Part shown: positions 49,513 through 59,832 of the stretch, piece after piece
How the letters are laid out: every line of letters starts with the position of its first letter
Position numbering within the stretch: position 1 is the first letter of the stretch
Assembly (NCBI RefSeq): GCF_000328475.2
Contig: NC_026493.1
Span: 434,001 to 498,000 of the forward strand
Direction: 5' to 3'
Length of the DNA stretch: 64,000 nt
Origin: Mycosarcoma maydis
Lineage: Eukaryota > Basidiomycota > Ustilaginomycetes > Ustilaginales
Program-made: the position numbers and the translations under genes
Notes under the pieces: model-generated
The model's input: only the letters and a program-made list of their open reading frames with translations
Databases searched by the model: none
Told to the model about the DNA's origin: nothing

Positions 49513-51529
49513 TCCTCCGTGCACTTGGCGTATTTACAGACTCGATTATAGCACCGCACCCTGTCTCGGCGTCGAGCAGCGATCGCCGGCGCGATGCCAG
49601 CATCGAGAGCGCTGAAAGCAGCGGTCAGTCACACGCCCATGCCATCGTCGGCCACATCAAGACGGCGAACGACGCACGCGCTCAGTAAGCAGAAGCGTGG
49701 ATCGACTCACGACTCGGGGCGCCGTTGGTGGTTTGAGCTTTGTGGTTCGTGATTTAGGGGTCCAACACGAGCTTAATTTTGACTCGCCGATGTGATGTGA
49801 TGGCGATGAAGATGAATACAGTCACGAGTATTTTTCTCACGATGGCTTAGCGTGTAAGTTGAGATAAGTTACGTGATCCGTGAGCCGTGCTTATTTTCGC
49901 AGACGATGCCGAGAACACCTCGCTTGAACTGTGTGACCTGGATGATTATGTTTTTATTAAGTTAATATCGTCTTGCCTGCGGACAGGCTGTGTGGCTGGC
50001 TCAAGGTCTACAAGCTACACGCTTGTGAGAATTCAAAGTTACCTGGCAGCAAGTTTTCAAGCCGCTTGCGTCTACGCCGTTTTGATCGGAGCTGTTGATT
50101 GGCATTTCGTTACGACGCCCACGGCAGCGAGCGTGTCGGCAGTGTATCGCCAGCGCAGGTGACTCAAACGGAGCGCTGGCATCGTGCAGAGCGGCTTCCT
50201 GTGGAGAGTCAAGCTTGTGCGCTATGGCCGTGTTGGGGCAAGCGCAGTTGGCATGTGACATGATGGCGGCACCGAACGCCAATAGTGGGTGCCAAATCTG
50301 CGACAGGAGCTTCAACTCGGCTAGACAAGAGGCTTCCGTTCTGCGATCCCGCCTGTCTGTTCGCTTGGGATCGCACGTTGGCAGCTTGGCGAGCTGTTGC
50401 ACCCATACGCACAGCCGCGAATTTTCGACTCGCGACTTGACACCACGCTATGTGTGTAATTGGCGCGGATGTGAATCCGCGATGCCAAGCTGCGGGTTGG
50501 CGTCTCGGTCAGCATTGGTGATTGTTATAAGTTATTGACAGCCAAACCATCGGGTTCCAAAGAGCCGAGGCGGAGATGTTGGCGTGCCTGCTGCAGTCAC
50601 GAGTGTGCGTGCATATAAACGTACTGTATTCGTGGTTGCCTAGCGACCGAGCAGCAGCGATCTCGATTCACGGTAACTTTTTCGTACAGACAGATAATTT
50701 CCTTTTGGCTGGCGAATCGTGAATCCCTAGAATCGTGAATCACGAATGTGAAAATCGTGAATCGTTCGTTACCATTATGAATAACGCCATGGCTCAGAAG
50801 AAAGTCCAGCGCCGCCGCCATCGGGTTTGGCCCCACCGATTTCACATACTCGGCTCCATGCACGCCTAGATGTCTAAGAGAGCTACCTACCTTTCTCCTC
50901 TTGCCCCTCGCGCTCGCTTCGTTGACGCGTTCGTTGGCTGCGCGATTACGATGGTTGCTACAGCAAGCCCCCAAATCACCTGCACTCTAGATTAGGCTGT
51001 CCACTTTCCGCAATCGTCGAGATTGGTCGCTGTCGAAGAAAAATACTCTAGCCAAGGTCATCATTACCAATGGCAACTGCATGGGACGCCCATCTCGACA
51101 GGCATACCGTACCTCCTGCCTTTGTTCCTTTCCAGATTTGTCTACCTCATAGTGTGAGTTGTAAGAGCGAAAAAGCGCGTGCGTGCACTTTGAGCGTGTA
51201 AGCATGAGAAGAAGTCACGGGTCAATTGTGAATCATCAATTCGCTCAAAGTATCAATAAGTCCGAGCGCGATTCCTGATTGGAATTCGCCTTGGTCACCC
51301 GATCGATCGAATCACGAATTGTTCAAATTATTCCCTACACTTACTGTGCTATAAAAACTATTAATAGTAATAGCGTTTGCCAAACTGAGCCGCTATCGAT
51401 TTCAAAATGCTCATGCTTGTCTCTGAAAACGCGCGTCGGGCTCGATCGGTGGCGATCGGACAACGAAAGTGGGCAACCAATTCAGATGGATTTTTCAAAT
51501 CGTAATCGGAGCTACCGAATGCGATGTGA

Positions 51530-51555
51530 TTCGATGCGATGCGATGCGATGCGAT
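51530..51555. repeat. Pentamer run (GCGAT)5
   Basis: About five GCGAT units, flanked by degenerate copies (GTGAT, TCGAT). Confidence 0.85.
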
Positions 51556-51761
51556 TTGTTGCGATGGAATCGGATTTCAATTTCAAATGCTTTTGGGATT
51601 TGGGTCTTGTGCTTGTGGATGTCGCCTCGGATCGCGATATGTTGAACTGTGCTGCGCAGGTTTTGGTGAGGGGGGTTTTTCGCCATCTCGTCCCCGCGAT
51701 CGGGCAAGAGGAAATCGAGTGGATCTCTGTCGGGTTGGCATGTGTGCCTTTGTGCTGTTGC

Positions 51762-51825
51762 AATCGTGAATTATGAATCATGAACCATGAACCATGAATC
51801 ATGGAATATGGAATCATGAATCACG
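51762..51825. repeat. Degenerate heptamer array (AATCATG/AACCATG)9
   Basis: Nine successive units of AATCGTG, AATTATG, AATCATG and AACCATG type, with one 8-bp unit near the end, finishing in AATCACG. The same 7-bp register carries diverged units, as if an AATCACG-type array had mutated. Confidence 0.9.
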
Positions 51826-51879
51826 ACTGGATGGCTCTCAATTGAATCACGACTGTCACTCGTGACTGTCAGTAGACAT

Positions 51880-51950
51880 CCTTCTCAGCTCTTCGCTTTC
51901 ACTCTTGCTCTCGCTCTCCCCCTCCTCTTCTCCCATCCTCATCATCTTTG
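51880..51950 (+). promoter_or_regulatory. Pyrimidine-rich tract upstream of GATA gene
   Basis: A C/T-rich stretch (CTCGCTCTCCCCCTCCTC and similar) about 190-260 bp before the ATG at 52141. It probably belongs to the promoter or leader; this is inference. Confidence 0.4.
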
Positions 51951-52140
51951 GCGCTTGCATCTCGACTCCATCCACTCTCCGTTGCAGGCGGCTCTGCACC
52001 CCTATTTCCCCTCGTTGGCCCAGTCTTCCTGTCCATCATCCCAAATCTATCGACAGTCGCGTGATCCCAACGCGAACGCGTCACAACACACCCTCGCCGC
52101 TTACCCACTTTCCTTCGATCACACAAAACACTTGGACTCC

Positions 52141-53730
52141 ATGTCTGCCGAAACATCCGCGCCTCCATCTGAGGCTGTCGCTCCTCCCGTCTCATTCGAG
52201 TCGAGTAACACCGCTTCCGCACAAGACCAAGAGCTCTTTGGCGCCTCCATCCTTTCAAAAAAGGAGGACGCGCTTACCACAGAACCAGCTCAAGTCGAAC
52301 AACCCCAGGCTGAACAGCCCGAAGCTTCCACCGCCACCACGGCAGACGCTGATCAACACGACATCGCTGCCGTGGCTGCTGCTGCTGCTGCTGCTGCCGC
52401 CGCCGCGGACGCGTCCAGTGCCGCTCAGACCATCACCGAGTTGGCCACTGCCGCTACGAATGCGGCCAACAACGCAGCGGCGGCAACTCCAGCTGCAGTC
52501 GAGTCATTATCGGCTGATGTCGAGGCTGCTGCTGCTACTGCCGCTGCTGCTGATGCGTCCGAAGCTGCTCCAGCCCGCGTGGAAGAAGCTGGAGATCAGC
52601 AGGATGCAGCTGTTGGCGCGGATGGCGCGGTCACTGCCGAACCTGTGTCCAACTCTGGCCTACCGAGCAACGTGGAATCTGAGCTGCGCGAGATTTACTC
52701 GGTCGCGAGTGCGATTGCCAACTTTTCGGTTGCGCATGTGAATCAGGTCAATGTGCCCACGCCGCAAAAGGTGCGCAACATTATCCAGAAGGCGCTCAAG
52801 CTCACTTCGTCGCTCAGCATGCTTCTGGCACAGCCCGAGGTGGCACTGAGACAACTCGACGCCGAAGAGTCGGGCAAGCGTCCCGCCGAATCCAAGCTCG
52901 ACTCTGCGCGCAAACGTCCACGCTCCTCGGATTGGGATGGCACCAAGATCGAGTTGCCGCATGGCGCCGGTCTGCCGATAACGCCTTATACACACAGCTC
53001 GGGCTTGAAGGTATTTCCCGATGGCTCACTATCCACCTCGTTCCCCTCGCCCGGATTTGACAGTGATCAGAAGGGCCCTCAGTACAAGAAGCGTAGTCGC
53101 GCACCTGCTCCTGGTTCGTGCCAGGCGTGTGGCACCACCGAGACGCCTGAATGGCGGCGTGGTCCCGACGGCGCGCGTACACTGTGCAACGCGTGCGGTC
53201 TGCATTATGCCAAGCTGGTACGCAAGCGTCTGCAGCAGGAAGGCGTTGAGGAACCCATGCCTAGACACACGCCAGCGCAGATGAGCTTGGTCAGCTTGGA
53301 AGAGCTGCGCGCCTCGACCAAGAGTGCCGAGGCGGCAGCGGCAGCAGGACTTACACCGTCAGCGTCGTCCACGTCGCTCAACGGCACGCCGATCAAGGTA
53401 GACGCTCACGAGGCGTGGAACACACCTTCCAAGCCGCCGCGTGTGTCTTCGTCCTTGAGCAGCGTCGTTGCTGCTAGTAGCGAAAACGATAGCGCGCAGA
53501 ATCAGGGTGTGCCTCAACCACCTGCTTCGGCGCCGACATCGGCTGACAACGCTTCGGACACTGCTGGTATCGTCGAGTCGGCTCCTACGCGCATCTCGGC
53601 GGGAGCGGACGCAACTCCGCATCCCGCTGGCGCACCTGAACCCGTCATCGCCCCGGAACTCGCCGCGGAAGCAGCACCCATCAACCACGTCGACACGAAC
53701 CACGCTCAACCGATGCAGACCGATCACTAG
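52141..53730 (+). CDS. Single-finger GATA transcription factor (NsdD-like type)
   Basis: A single exon of 529 aa. The start is the ATG at 52141 (MSAETSAPP); the frame is open back to 51862 but has no earlier ATG. The N-terminal third is Ala-rich, including a poly-Ala run (about residues 79-90). A helical segment follows (about 180-240, ELREIYSVASAIANFSV, then KVRNIIQKALKLTSSLSML). The zinc finger has Cys at 327, 330, 349 and 352: CQACGTTETPEWRRGPDGAR, then LCNACGLHYAKLVRKRL. Spacing is C-x2-C-x18-C-x2-C. Known of the class: nuclear proteins binding GATA sites; the x18 finger with a WRRGPDGARTLCNACGLHYAK core is that of NsdD-type developmental regulators. The NsdD assignment is inference. The Ser/Ala-rich C-terminus is disordered. 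Confidence 0.9.
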   Translation: MSAETSAPPSEAVAPPVSFESSNTASAQDQELFGASILSKKEDALTTEPAQVEQPQAEQPEASTATTADADQHDIAAVAAAAAAAAAAADASSAAQTITELATAATNAANNAAAATPAAVESLSADVEAAAATAAAADASEAAPARVEEAGDQQDAAVGADGAVTAEPVSNSGLPSNVESELREIYSVASAIANFSVAHVNQVNVPTPQKVRNIIQKALKLTSSLSMLLAQPEVALRQLDAEESGKRPAESKLDSARKRPRSSDWDGTKIELPHGAGLPITPYTHSSGLKVFPDGSLSTSFPSPGFDSDQKGPQYKKRSRAPAPGSCQACGTTETPEWRRGPDGARTLCNACGLHYAKLVRKRLQQEGVEEPMPRHTPAQMSLVSLEELRASTKSAEAAAAAGLTPSASSTSLNGTPIKVDAHEAWNTPSKPPRVSSSLSSVVAASSENDSAQNQGVPQPPASAPTSADNASDTAGIVESAPTRISAGADATPHPAGAPEPVIAPELAAEAAPINHVDTNHAQPMQTDH

Positions 53731-54424
53731 ACTCTCGGGCTGCTCAGCCGCGTCTCGCGCTCGCGTGGCTGACCATTCATCACGAACCCCCCCAAACACG
53801 CTTTGTACGATGCACACCCGGCTACCACATTTCTCCTCTAATCTCGCTCGTTGTTGCAAAATGTTACTGTTCATCTTGTATGCTCTTGGCTTTCACATAT
53901 GGGTGGCTTGTGGAAAGATGCAGCGGTGTGCGTGGAGGTGGTGGAGACAGGTTTAACTTGCGATTAATCGCGCGTTTTTGCGCATTTTTGGAGGCGAATT
54001 TTGGAGTGGGATTTACGATGGGTGATTCACGATTGGTTTTCGAGTTGATTCTTGGTGGGTGACGATTGGTGTATGGTGTTTGCTGATGCGCGACGATAGC
54101 ATGGTCTCAACCATACAACATGGACGGATTCAGCGCGATGATCGCACGCGTTTACCAGCGCAGGAAGCTGTTGTCTAGAGGGACTCGCTATCGGCGACTC
54201 ACTAAGAAGCGCATCAGTTGTAAGCCAAGTTTTGCGACGGTGAAAAACACAAGATGCTGTCCATTGCGCAGAAACATGAAACAAGAGAATATCTAGAAAA
54301 CATGCAGCAAAAGAGCAAACGAGCGAATCTATCGCAAGACGTTGACATGCCAAGTGTAAGGTGTGGATGCATTCGGACAAGGACGACGTTCGGGCTGCCT
54401 TGCGTTGTCCAGGTGCAGACCGGT
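53731..54424. other. Convergent 3' spacer between GATA and M43 protease genes
   Basis: A 694-bp spacer with the 3' ends of both genes. It has no supportable gene and no array beyond isolated TCACGA-type motifs near 54020-54045. Confidence 0.6.
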
Positions 54425-55282
54425 CTAAAGACGGTACGAGTCCATAGCGGCTTGCAGGCGGGTGATCTGGCCGGGGGTGAACTCGGTCAAGCAGCTGTCG
54501 TACGAGTAGTCCATGTACGAGTGGATGCTGTCCGGACCACCACCGGAGCACGAGTCCTGGTTAGCGGGGCAGCCCGAAGTAGCAGTGGACTGCGGAGGTG
54601 TATCATCGACATAGTCTCCCTGGCCTGAGCAACCACCCTGGAAGACGTGGTAGAGGCCGACCCAGTGACCAACCTCATGGACGAGCGTCTTGCCGCCGTT
54701 GTAGTTGTTGATCGGACCACCCGGGTACGACGACCACTGGATCACCACTCCGTCGTTGCTAGGGTTCGAGTTGTAGCTCCATGGGAATGTGGCGTATCCC
54801 AAAAGCCCGCCGGAGAAGTTGACACTGTATACATTGAGCGCGTTGGCACCTCCCTTGCGAAGCGCCGACTTCATCGCTCGCTCCGCCGATGTGCCCTGGT
54901 TGACATTGTTGTACCAGTTCGAGTTCACCGTCGTCTCGCTACCGGCAAGGTAGAACGACAGACCGCTACCCGAATAAGCCGAGTTCATCACCGAGATCTG
55001 GTTGTTGATGTTGCTCGAAGAAAGCTTGCCGTTGGTGCCATCGGTGATGACGTGAAAGTAGACCGGAATACGCGTCGCAGTGAACGCGGCAGCATTGCTT
55101 GCCGATGAAGACTTGGCATTCGCACTGCGCGCAGAAGCAATCTTAAGACCGAGAGCCTGCTCGATCGAGGCGGGCGCAACCTGGTCGTTTCCACAGATAC
55201 GCGCCGAGGGAGCAGCCATAGCAGCAGGTGCCGCCACTGCCAACGCAGCACCAATGAAAAGCGCGAGCGACTTGAACTGCAT
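54425..55282 (-). CDS. Secreted M43-family (pappalysin-like) zinc metalloprotease
   Basis: A single exon of 285 aa with its ATG at 55282. A signal peptide is clear (MQFKSLALFIGAALAVAAPA, with cleavage probably near residue 24), followed by a short pro-region to about residue 70. The catalytic domain contains the metzincin zinc motif HEVGHWVGLYH (His202, Glu203, His206, His212) and the Met-turn SYMDYS with Met257. Five Cys lie after the zinc motif, consistent with the disulfides of M43B enzymes. Length and architecture match fungal extracellular metalloproteases of this family. Known of the family: calcium- and zinc-dependent secreted endopeptidases. In a plant-associated fungus it could act on host or cell-wall proteins, but that is speculation. 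No neighbour suggests a cluster. Confidence 0.93.
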   Translation of the reverse strand: MQFKSLALFIGAALAVAAPAAMAAPSARICGNDQVAPASIEQALGLKIASARSANAKSSSASNAAAFTATRIPVYFHVITDGTNGKLSSSNINNQISVMNSAYSGSGLSFYLAGSETTVNSNWYNNVNQGTSAERAMKSALRKGGANALNVYSVNFSGGLLGYATFPWSYNSNPSNDGVVIQWSSYPGGPINNYNGGKTLVHEVGHWVGLYHVFQGGCSGQGDYVDDTPPQSTATSGCPANQDSCSGGGPDSIHSYMDYSYDSCLTEFTPGQITRLQAAMDSYRL

Positions 55283-55693
55283 CTTGAAGCTTTTCTCAAC
55301 GGGCTCTAAGGGTGTCTAGGGTTTGTAGAGGTGTGGAATGGAGTGAAGTAGGCTCAAGAGGATGAGGATGCGGAGTCGATCAGAGAGCAAGCAGCAGTGG
55401 TCATGTTCTTATACCTTGGTATGCTGATGCTACAAGGTCTCCACTCGACCACGCTTGGCTCATGTCTCACTCCTTGAGAAACAGAGACACTCGACTGTAT
55501 GCTGCCCACTCCGTACTGGCTGTATGCTTGCTTCCAGCGCGAGTCAAGATACGCTGCGATGTCGTTTGACACTCGTTTTCGCAAGGCTAGCGACAGACGG
55601 ATCACGTACGGCCGGCGCTGATCCGGGCATCCGCCTTGCGTGGCCATGTTGCATCAGAGCCACGATTGGAAGAAGAGCTCGGCAAAATGCTCG

Positions 55694-55722
55694 AGCTGCT
55701 AGTGCTGCTAGTGCTGCTAGTG
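55694..55722. repeat. 9-bp tandem repeat, 3 copies
   Basis: Three copies of CTAGTGCTG, encoding Ser-Ser-Thr repeats on the minus strand or Leu-Val-Leu repeats on the plus strand in short open frames. No gene is supported. Confidence 0.85.
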
Positions 55723-57438
55723 CTGCTCGCCACGCTATCGTGTCTGTCGCAGCTGTACCTGCCAAATCGCAGAGTTGGAGCAAACCTGGGTGATTCTGTC
55801 CTGGACGCACTCGCCATGGATCGACTTGTAACGTTGGTCTTTGGCGCTATTCTACTGTGCGAAGAGAGCCAGCGATAGCACGACGAGCCAGCGAGCGTCG
55901 GAATGAGCTCTTCCGTCTGCGTTGATAGAGCATACAACCGGGTAGCAAGATCCAATCGCGTCCAAGATGACGGGCGTGATTCACGATTGTAATTCACATT
56001 CGCACACTCGCGAATGGAAGAAATCAGATATACCGTCTCGGCTGCGTCAGTGTTCTTGCATCCTGGAACACCGCTAAGCTATCCGAGTGGAACGCATCAA
56101 GTTGCAATCCGACCTGCGGCGAAACGAGCGCGCCACTAGTCCAGAAGAGAAGCATACAGGCTCGAAGCGCTCAGCCAAGAACGAGGAGCGAACGCGTACA
56201 ATTCAGGGACACGACCACTCGGGGGGAAACATCAGATAGCTCGGTGGCTGCCCTAAGCACGATGGGAAACAACGTGGTGCATACAGCATAGCCTCAATGA
56301 TAACTTAGGCTCACGGAAGACGAGGCTCCGCACAACTCGCCTAACCATGGAAGCGGATGGCTGCAGAGTCGACCATCTATTCGGGATTGTGGACAGCCAG
56401 CCGCCGAGGGCGAAGGTCGAGCTTGGATTGGGTGACGCGCAAAAAGAAAGGGAGCGCGAGAAGGCACAGTGGACAAGGAAAAGAGTCACCAGCGAGTGTC
56501 GCTCGACATCTGACAAGCGAGACAAGGATACACGTTAATCACGAATCAAGGGTCTAAGTTAGCTGTGTGCTGTACTGTACGACTGATTGCTTCGTTTCTG
56601 GCAGGTGCAGACTGCTTTGCCCAAAATAGCAAGCGCACAACCGCCGTTTGAGAAGAAGCAAGGCGGCCAACTGGCTAGCGGATGCGATGCTATGCATTCA
56701 CGATTGTCATGGGCGTTTCCAGCCGGAACCGTCGGACGCACCAAGAAGCAGAGAAGCTCATTCACAATTCACCAATTCACGATTGACAGCACGAGCGCCA
56801 CACGATCAAGCACGATGCGCAGGATGCACTGTTGGACTTGATTAGCAGGCGAAGCAGCCAAAAAAGGTCTTGGCGTTTTCGCCAATCGCGGCGCTACGAG
56901 CGGAAGACAGCAAAGCGAAACACAGCCAAGCCTTTTAGCGTCACTTTGCTCGGTGCACAACCTGTCGCTTAGATACAGATGTGCAGCTTAGCACCAAGGC
57001 CCTGCTTAGCTTAGCTTCTTCCATTCACGATCCATGATTTGCATTTGCGATGGACGATTCAGATTGTTTGCCATCCATAGTCGCCATCCCACCATCGTAG
57101 ATAATCGGAAGAGCCACAGCCGCAAAGCTTATATCTTTGTGCGGTCCACCTCCATTCGTGATTCATATCATCCATCTCAAGCGAAAACTTGGCTGGCTGA
57201 TCCTCGTCGATTTTGAGTTCAGCTAAGTTAGTCAGTCACATCGCATCATCGCATCCAGAGTTCGCCCATCGTAGTGCATGAGTATCGATCGACGAATCAG
57301 TTACCTTGAGCCCGGAGGAGAGGCGTCTGATGTCAGCGCGGCACAATCCAGCCAACTCAGCTTTGTGTTCGGGTGATACAAATGCCGGATTAAGCGGTTT
57401 GCAGCTGTCATTCTCATCCAACGTTGACGGATGGCAGC

Positions 57439-57732
57439 ATGTACCTACCACCCGGCTGTTTGCGGGGTATCACGATTTACGTCGATCGATCGGGTTCGCT
57501 TCGATCTGTCTCACTCCTTGGCGACGCTGACTCCCCGTCGAGCCTGACTGACTGGGTTGGCTTGGCGGCGCGTCGATGTCAGATCGTCGCCGTTGGATCA
57601 GAGGAGCGGTTCGAGGTGGTGTTGAGTGAGCCATTCACGATTCGCCCCCTCTTCTTCGCGGGACAAGCGGCCGTATCGAAAGTCACGCTACATGGCAAGG
57701 ATTACGAACAAATTCACCCGATGATCGTCTGA
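57439..57732 (+). CDS. Possible small protein, unrecognised
   Basis: An open frame from an ATG at 57439 gives 97 aa (MYLPPGCLRGITIYVDRSGS at the start, ending HGKDYEQIHPMIV). It has balanced composition, alternating hydrophobic strands and third-position GC like the real genes, unlike the random frames around it. There is no signal peptide, membrane helix or motif that I recognise. Another frame upstream (57306-57420) also looks protein-like, so this may be part of an intron-containing or frameshifted gene. Low confidence; transcript data would decide. Confidence 0.25.
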   Translation: MYLPPGCLRGITIYVDRSGSLRSVSLLGDADSPSSLTDWVGLAARRCQIVAVGSEERFEVVLSEPFTIRPLFFAGQAAVSKVTLHGKDYEQIHPMIV

Positions 57733-58442
57733 AACCCAGTGCTACACCTCATCCTTATCCTCATCCGATTGCAATTGTTGAGCTGTGGTGGCAATTGGCA
57801 TCGCGGAGGATACGACAAGCGCTTCACATGAATACTGGTGCCGACTCGTTGCCACCCATCTCGGCAGGAAGCGTTCTTTGGAAGCGCGTTCGGTAAGCCT
57901 TGCGTGCGTACTGCCAGTCAGCCTAGCCTGCTTAAATTCACAGACGAGCGTCGTGCGAGAGGCGCCGGTGGATCGCGACTCGACTTGGTGTGCAAACGGC
58001 ATTCAATGTGCGTCTCGAAAAGTCCGATGCTTTCGACAGCAGGTTGTTGTGGCTTGTCGCTTCCTCCTCCTCCTACATCAGATGCATACAGCCTCACGAG
58101 ACTTACACGACAACACCCGTCTTCTGTGGCCACCAACACCGTTCACAGCAGGTTGGCTTGCTTCAGGACGAAGGCATCTGCAGCCATTCACATTGTACCA
58201 GCCGAATTCCGCATCGGGGTGACAAAGCGAGGGCGAATTGTGCCGCACCAGCGCCTGCCAAGAGCGTACATAGATTGGCAATGCGCGCTTGCGCATCAGA
58301 AGGCGTGACTGCTTGGACAGCTAATGCGGTCTCCGTAGCTGCTTCATCCTGCACGGACAGAATGACGACGAACAAATGTCCAGGCACGATGAGCGACATG
58401 GCAAGTAGAAACCGAATGGATTGTGTGAACTACGTCTAACAT

Positions 58443-59027
58443 CTAGTGGTGGGCCGCGTGGTCCAGCTCGAATCGAATGCCGCTATATACAGAAAGAAAA
58501 GAGAGTGCCAAATGAACGAACAACGTCAGTTTGCGCTTAAAGAAAGTCGATGCGTGTCCCAACTCGAGCAGAACTTACCAGTACGGGCAGGGCTTAGGTC
58601 CCGGCTTATCGAGGTTGATAAACACCTTGGGGTGACCGAGCGGGCCTCCACCGCCGTCACATGCGGCAATGCGCTTACTCGAAAGACGGATGGGTTCTCT
58701 CTGGATCATCTCGATGGCAGCGAGCGGTTGGGGCTGGAAGCGCATGTCGAGCTGTTCGAAACGTGGACCCTTCATGGCGTTCTGCCTTGGGTTCTGGGAC
58801 TCGGACCATGTTGTGGGGAAGTTGGGCGCCTGTTCGGCAGGAATGTGTTCAGGTGTGTGTACCTGTGCTACTGGACGAATCGGCCTGGGTTGTGGCGCGG
58901 AGGAAGCGTTGGACGAGGTAGGTGCGTTGACGGGGCGCACAAAGAAGCCAGCCGATGAGCAAATTGCAGGAGTGGTATGGAGGGCGCGACGTGCGAGCGT
59001 CACGGTGACGAGTCGATTAGCCATCAT
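58443..59027 (-). CDS. Complex I zinc-binding subunit, NDUFS6-like
   Basis: Two exons on the minus strand, 59027-58579 and 58482-58443. The 96-nt intron (GTAAGT donor, TATAG acceptor) splits the last conserved Cys codon (TG|C). The spliced C-terminus reads [16 protein letters not shown]. The product is 162 aa. A mitochondrial presequence ([20 protein letters not shown]) and a Pro-rich segment lead to the conserved domain: [20 protein letters not shown], then [12 protein letters not shown], with the zinc ligands Cys, His, Cys, Cys of this family. Known role: an accessory subunit of the NADH dehydrogenase N-module, needed for late assembly and its Fe-S clusters. Without splicing the frame ends in Trp and loses a zinc ligand. 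It diverges from NFS1. Confidence 0.9.
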
Positions 59028-59832
59028 ATTTGTGGTCGAGAGATGACAAATGTGAGAGACTGAGATGGTGGTGTTCAGAGTTAGGATTGATGGTGTCAAG
59101 TGATATCCGTTCACAGACTGCGAAGCGAGACTGCCGATTTCTAGGCGCATTTCTGATTGCTTCGGATCCGCCATGGACTTTACTTGACTTACAGACCCAA
59201 CCAGCGACGAGAATTTCCAAGCAACAGACACGTTTTGACTCGTGCGACTTACGTTGTGCGGACGTAACATTCGCTCGCTTTTTCCATTAATAATCACGAA
59301 TCACAAATCATAAATTGTCGTAACTGTCCGCGGCTTTTGTTTCTTCTCAGTTCGCCTCTCTCGGACGGTTCCGCCACAGAAGGCCGAGATTCACGATTGC
59401 TCAGCAAAGCCGCGCCAACGTTGAAATTATCAAATAATCGTGAATCATGAATATTCATCCTGATTCGTGATTGTGCCTCTGAGGCGCATCACAGAGTCAC
59501 ACACCGTTGCTAAATAGGGCATGGGGCGGGGCTGAGTAAACTCTTGCCCTGTGACTGTGACTACTGCAAAAAGCAAAAAAGGCCAAAAGCCGTCTGTCAG
59601 TCACAGAGTTGTCACTCACGACTCGTGACTGGTGAAAAGAAAACGTGATAAAATATCAAAGACTCGCTCAGCTGTAGCGCACACACTCATAACTGATTGA
59701 TTCAAGCATCAAATCAGATCTCGTCGGTACTCTTGTTGTGTCCACCATCGTGTCACATCTATCAGAGTCATCGCCACCTTGCCTTTTTCGAAATCGTTTA
59801 TCGCTCTTCAAAACGTACATCAATTTTTCAAA
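59028..59832. other. Divergent promoter region between the complex I subunit and NFS1
   Basis: An 805-bp region with no gene. It holds a TCACGA dyad with central C at 59616-59628 and other TCACGA-type motifs near 59295-59475. Confidence 0.6.

Larger units (their letters stand above)
47998..52140. other. Divergent 4.1-kb intergenic region between RasGEF and GATA genes
   Basis: The widest gene-free stretch in the window. The first 900 bp or so are CT-rich on the minus strand and probably hold the RasGEF leader. No frame shows a recognisable domain. It contains (GGTT)7 at 48789-48816, a T-rich run at 49056-49088, a TGTCCT hexamer run at 49479-49512, a GCGAT pentamer run at 51530-51555 and a degenerate heptamer array at 51762-51825. 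Small unrecognised genes cannot be excluded. Confidence 0.55.
55283..58442. other. 3.2-kb region between protease and complex I gene; no firm gene
   Basis: I cannot name a gene here. Points of interest are a 9-bp tandem repeat at 55694-55722, a copy of the AGCTAAGTTAGT motif at 57219-57232 and a related copy at 56554-56564. Overlapping protein-like frames between 57236 and 58430 are described under the next entry and in the findings. Confidence 0.5.

Noticed and set aside
51862..52140. N-terminal extension of the GATA factor by 93 residues
   Set aside because: No ATG occurs in that stretch; the frame opens with GTG and the CT-rich DNA looks like promoter or leader.
55602..55997. Ser/Thr-rich 131-aa minus-strand frame around the 9-bp repeat
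   Set aside because: It opens with GTG, has no domain, and the repetitive part is simple-sequence DNA; the 63-aa hydrophobic plus-strand frame there is equally unsupported.
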